A stretch of 8,841 nt of DNA from Bdellovibrionales bacterium (GTDB lineage Bacteria; Bdellovibrionota; Bdellovibrionia; Bdellovibrionales; Bdellovibrionaceae), in assembly GCA_027320785.1 (NCBI GenBank), contig DAHVKR010000006.1, forward strand, positions 1-8,841, in the 5' to 3' direction. Below the pieces are notes generated by a model, which was given only the letters and a program-made list of their open reading frames with translations, searched no databases and was not told where the DNA came from. Of the stretch, positions 6,296 through 8,841 are shown in pieces. Numbering within the stretch: the stretch's first letter is position 1; the number at the start of each line of letters is the position of its first letter. The translations under genes and the position numbers were made by a program.

Positions 6296-6327
6296 AAAAA
6301 CTAGGACATTGAAAATCAATGCCCTAG
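6296..6327 (-). terminator. Intrinsic terminator of the nuclease gene
   Basis: On the minus strand CTAGGGCATTG and CAATGTCCTAG form an 11-bp stem (one G-U wobble that is productive only on this strand) with the 5-nt loop ATTTT. Five T residues follow at once (6300-6296). The stem starts 25 nt after the nuclease stop codon. The plus strand has no T-tract after the stem, so termination is one-directional. Confidence 0.8.
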
Positions 6328-6352
6328 AAACTGCAGAAGTTTCAGACAATTT

Positions 6353-7213
6353 TTAGTGACTCTGAGAGGAGTCGTGCTGAGTGTAGTCAGGAGGGTTTTC
6401 AGAGCACAGATTTAGATTGCTCTGAATATATTCTCTGACTTGCTGAAGTTCAGCTGTAGAGAATGTGAAGGCTTGAGTATCACAATGCTCTTGAGCAATG
6501 AGATTTTGAATACCTTGAGCTTCAGCTCGTGACATACCCAATCTCCAGATCAACTTGATGCTAAGGAAAATTTTTAAATATTCGCATTTGAAAGCGGGAT
6601 TGGGTGGCATGTATTCATCAGGGCCCCCATCGCCCTTGGCCATATTCGCAGGTCCATCCACGGCCAAAAGATGATCTCTATAGCCGAGGAAGTTCGCGTA
6701 GAGACAACGTGTTTGATAATTCCATCTCCACGCACCATTCGTATAGGCATTCTTGAGAGGGACAACGTGATCAATCTGAACTTCTTTTGAAGACTTGTAA
6801 GTTTGAGCTGTATAAGGATCATTCCATTCCCCAGATGCCACTTTGCAAGGATTGGAAGTACGCATTTGCACAGGCGACTCTGAGTCACGAATGAGAACTT
6901 TATTTCGCGTATCTGTGCAGTCTTGAGGAGCCTGTTGAATCACAATCCACTCACCAAAATGATGAAGTCGATTATAGTGTTCAGTTGGTTGAGGAGGATC
7001 TTGGGGGCTTACGTTCCAGCCCAGAAGATTAATGTGTCCTTGGGGAGGTGTTACTTGATTGGCCACAGCGGGAACCAGGTAAAGAGGGCTGGCCATGTAG
7101 GTTTGAACAACTTTTTCAATGATAGAGACTTGCGCCTGCGAAGAAATTGAAAAAAGCAGAGTCAGAACAAAAGAGAAGGATACTAACTTTTGAGATTTAG
7201 AGTTTCTGAACAT
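6353..7213 (-). CDS. Secreted HNH nuclease, DUF1524/GmrSD C-terminal type
   Basis: This 286-residue protein has a signal peptide (residues 1-27: NSKSQKL, a hydrophobic core, cleavage after SSQA). The mature part matches exported DUF1524 nucleases: CTDTRNKVLIRDSES (99-113), then C123 in a segment ending SGEWNDPYT (127-135), the HNH core VQIDHVVPLKNAY (145-157) with Asp148-His149, LYANFLGYRDHLLAV (171-185), ANMAKGDGGPDEYMPP (189-204) supplying Asn190 and Lys193, and a Cys-containing end (FKCEYLK, AQEHC). Several Cys (99, 123, 170, 210, 244) suggest disulfides and an extracytoplasmic location. The expected activity is metal-dependent DNA cleavage, outside or in the periplasm. In a predator this could digest prey DNA; in a free-living cell it could scavenge nucleotides. 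It stands alone between its own leader and terminator. Residue-level catalysis is inferred from the family. Confidence 0.88.
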   Translation of the reverse strand: MFRNSKSQKLVSFSFVLTLLFSISSQAQVSIIEKVVQTYMASPLYLVPAVANQVTPPQGHINLLGWNVSPQDPPQPTEHYNRLHHFGEWIVIQQAPQDCTDTRNKVLIRDSESPVQMRTSNPCKVASGEWNDPYTAQTYKSSKEVQIDHVVPLKNAYTNGAWRWNYQTRCLYANFLGYRDHLLAVDGPANMAKGDGGPDEYMPPNPAFKCEYLKIFLSIKLIWRLGMSRAEAQGIQNLIAQEHCDTQAFTFSTAELQQVREYIQSNLNLCSENPPDYTQHDSSQSH

Positions 7214-7227
7214 CGAAGGGCCCCTTT

Positions 7228-7293
7228 CCTTGACGTTTGCGTCTTAGACGTTTCACCAAGGTGAGAGAGCTTTGTCACCCCTCGCCACAGGGG
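7228..7293 (-). promoter_or_regulatory. Structured leader with competing stems before the nuclease gene
   Basis: On the minus strand this leader contains an ordered chain of complementary pieces: CCCCT/AGGGG (7293-7289 and 7282-7278), GGTGA (7279-7275), TCACC (7264-7260), GGTGA (7257-7253), CGTC (7250-7247), GACG (7243-7240), CGTC (7235-7232), and CCTTG (7261-7257) with CAAGG (7232-7228). TCACC can pair with either GGTGA, GACG with either CGTC, and CCTTG-CAAGG would cover the start of the purine-rich ribosome site AAGGAAAGGGG. These choices exclude one another, as in RNA switches. Each stem is only 4-5 bp and no known riboswitch class was recognised, so function is uncertain. The repeated AAACGTC (7253-7247 and 7238-7232) could instead be a protein-binding direct repeat. 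Confidence 0.35.
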
Positions 7294-7357
7294 GCTAGTC
7301 AAAACGAATCAAAACCTGACATTAGAGCTACATCCTGCAACGTTTCATAATGGAAAG

Positions 7358-8740
7358 TTATTTATAAACACCGCGAAAACTCTGAATAATTTGTAATTTT
7401 TGCTTAAAGAGTGACCAATCATCATTTAATGCGATGGGTTGCCAGAGCTCCTCAATATCTTGAATAAGAAGAGTCACGGGATCTAAATCGAGGAAGTAAG
7501 GATGTAGGAGTTGAGGGGCATCTGATACAGAGTATTTTTTTAAGAGTTGAATGAAATCTTGAGCCGTTGTGTTTTGATAAAGATCTTTTCGTTTTAAATT
7601 CCATCCTTGGCGGGCCCAGCCTCCGTAAAAATCAAAATAGGTTTTCTCAAAAGATTTGGGACCTTCAGATAACATTGTATAAAAAAGGTGAATGAGTTGA
7701 TCATCCTGTGCATCGGCTAGAGGTCGTAAGTTGAGTCTGCGGAAAAAATGTTTTTTGTGCTGAAGATAAAACTCCTGAGAATAATCATTTAAAAATGTTT
7801 GAATATGAAGATGCGGTTCAATTTTTTGTAAACTCAAACCTAATTGTTCAAGGCCCCATAGAAGAGCTTCCGGTTGCCTTCCATAGCTATAAAGTCCTGA
7901 ATGATCAAAATAGGCCGCTGTGAAATAAGGATTATAAGAAGGAAGAAAACGGTAAGGGCCGAAATCAAAAACCTCACCTGTGATATTCATATTGTCCGTA
8001 TTGAGAACAGCATGAACAAAACCGCTCGTCATAAGCTGTGCCGCCATATCGGCGGTTTGTCGGACGATCTCTCGAAAGAATTGCGAAATTTTTTGATCTG
8101 AACGGATAGGGAGGTGGGGAAAGTAATATTGAAGAGAGTAATCTACTAGCTTTTGCATTTGCTCGAGTTGGTTCAAATAAGCAAGACGTTGGAAAGTTCC
8201 AAAGCGAATGGAGCTGTGCATGCGTCGAGTGAGGACCGCTCCACGCGTAGGAGAAGGCTCATCTTGTCTTTCTAGATTTTCTCCCGTTTCAAAAACACAA
8301 AGGGTTTGGCTGGTGTTGACTCCCAAACTTTCTAGCATCTCAGTGGCGAGGATTTCGCGGATCGCTCCCTTCAGAGTCAGGCGACCATCTCCGGCTCTTG
8401 AATAGGGAGTGGTGCCGCTTCCTTTTGTTGTGAGATCATAAATGTTTTTATGAACTCTGAATTGAGCGAGAAGAAATCCGCGGCCATCTCCAAGATCTGG
8501 ATTATAGTGACGAAATTGATGGCCATGATAGCGTAAGGCTAAAGGTTCTCGAATGTTTCCTTTAAAGGGCAGGAAAGAACAAAAGTGATCTTGAATTTCA
8601 GAAGGGGACTGAGGAATGAGTCCGAGCTCTTGAGCTGAGGCTGTATTGAACCATCGAAGTTGAGGATGGGGAAACGATGCGGGCTTAACGACATCGTAAA
8701 AATCAGTTCCAAGTTGGTTCAGAATAGGGAAGGACTTCAT
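7358..8740 (-). CDS. selO: SelO/YdiU-family protein adenylyltransferase, short C-terminus
   Basis: This 460-residue pseudokinase-fold enzyme belongs to the family that transfers AMP from ATP to Ser/Thr/Tyr of target proteins. Conserved blocks appear in order: RYHGHQF...NPDLGDGRGFLLAQ (70-93), DLTTKGSGTTPYSRAGDGRL (102-121) with Lys106, IREILATEMLESLGV (127-141), GAVLTRRMHSSIRFGTF (167-183), GFVHAVLNTDNMNITGEVFDFGPY (240-263) and DHSGLYSYGRQP (279-290). Asp249-Asn250 and Asp259 match the catalytic and metal positions of the family. The protein is about 20 residues shorter than E. coli YdiU. It lacks the NPKYVLRN block and the C-terminal Cys/Sec motif used for redox control; the only Cys are 54 and 148. 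It ends FRGVYK. The start ATG has a close, modest ribosome site (AGGA). The gene lies 28 nt after a possible upstream gene and 144 nt before the nuclease gene. Confidence 0.9.
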   Translation of the reverse strand: MKSFPILNQLGTDFYDVVKPASFPHPQLRWFNTASAQELGLIPQSPSEIQDHFCSFLPFKGNIREPLALRYHGHQFRHYNPDLGDGRGFLLAQFRVHKNIYDLTTKGSGTTPYSRAGDGRLTLKGAIREILATEMLESLGVNTSQTLCVFETGENLERQDEPSPTRGAVLTRRMHSSIRFGTFQRLAYLNQLEQMQKLVDYSLQYYFPHLPIRSDQKISQFFREIVRQTADMAAQLMTSGFVHAVLNTDNMNITGEVFDFGPYRFLPSYNPYFTAAYFDHSGLYSYGRQPEALLWGLEQLGLSLQKIEPHLHIQTFLNDYSQEFYLQHKKHFFRRLNLRPLADAQDDQLIHLFYTMLSEGPKSFEKTYFDFYGGWARQGWNLKRKDLYQNTTAQDFIQLLKKYSVSDAPQLLHPYFLDLDPVTLLIQDIEELWQPIALNDDWSLFKQKLQIIQSFRGVYK

Positions 8741-8768
8741 ATTCCTACTTTAGTTCTGATCCATTGAA

Positions 8769-8841
8769 TTATCGATTAAAATTCTCTCTTTGCTGGTCCT
8801 CAATCTCGGTACTGATGACGTGATCATTTTGAGGTTTCACC
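8769..8841 (-). CDS. Possible C-terminal tail of an upstream gene (partial)
   Basis: One minus-strand frame is open from the window edge to a TAA at 8769-8771, giving 23 codons ending KPQNDHVISTEIEDQQRENFNR. The composition is charged and hydrophilic, as expected for a protein tail, and the stop lies 28 nt before the SelO start, consistent with an operon. The stretch is too short to identify, and chance openness cannot be excluded. The other two minus-strand frames hold early stops. Confidence 0.35.
   Translation of the reverse strand, partial: VKPQNDHVISTEIEDQQRENFNR

Noticed and set aside
7278..7293. CCCCT/AGGGG hairpin as a terminator for the SelO gene
   Set aside because: The stem is only 5 bp and no T-tract follows on the minus strand; no convincing terminator was seen after SelO.
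1..8841. CRISPR array, tRNA, rRNA, insertion sequence or attachment site
   Set aside because: No regularly spaced repeats, cloverleaf-like sequence, transposase motif or terminal inverted repeats were found on either strand by reading.

Overview
The window reads as a stretch of a low-GC (about 40% by eye) chromosome of a Bdellovibrionota-like, possibly predatory, Gram-negative bacterium. This is inferred from gene content: a TolQ/ExbB-like protein with two ExbD/TolR-like proteins, a PilZ protein, a large periplasmic TPR protein, a von Willebrand A lipoprotein and a secreted nuclease. No marker gene fixes the taxon. All genes are on the minus strand, so transcription runs from high to low coordinates.

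Right part (8841 to 6353): the possible tail of an unrecognised upstream gene, then a SelO/YdiU-family protein adenylyltransferase that ends without the usual C-terminal Cys motif. A 144-base leader with overlapping, mutually exclusive inverted repeats follows, then an exported HNH nuclease of the DUF1524/GmrSD-C type. A clear minus-strand intrinsic terminator (6296-6327), backed by a second hairpin, closes this unit.

Middle (6352 to 6061): the only sizeable intergenic region. It holds an A/T tract, a good sigma-70-like promoter whose -10 lies inside a perfect 8-bp palindrome, a possible 28-codon leader ORF, and a hairpin packed against the Shine-Dalgarno of the next gene. It looks like the control region of the downstream operon.

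Left part (6060 to 1): a tight operon with gaps of 1 to about 50 nt. It encodes a VWA lipoprotein, a GYF_2-PilZ protein, a TolQ/ExbB/MotA-like proton-channel subunit, two ExbD/TolR-like subunits and a very large TPR protein that runs off the window (849 codons visible). The simplest model is a proton-driven inner-membrane motor (TolQ-like plus two TolR-like) that works with periplasmic and lipid-anchored partners and is controlled by cyclic-di-GMP through the PilZ protein. The gene set recalls the AglR/AglQ/AglS plus TPR-protein arrangement of myxobacterial gliding machines and related Bdellovibrio loci, but orthology is not proven here. Notable points: only one of the two TolR-like proteins keeps the membrane aspartate, and the stop codon of the TolQ-like gene sits in the loop of a perfect 8-bp hairpin.
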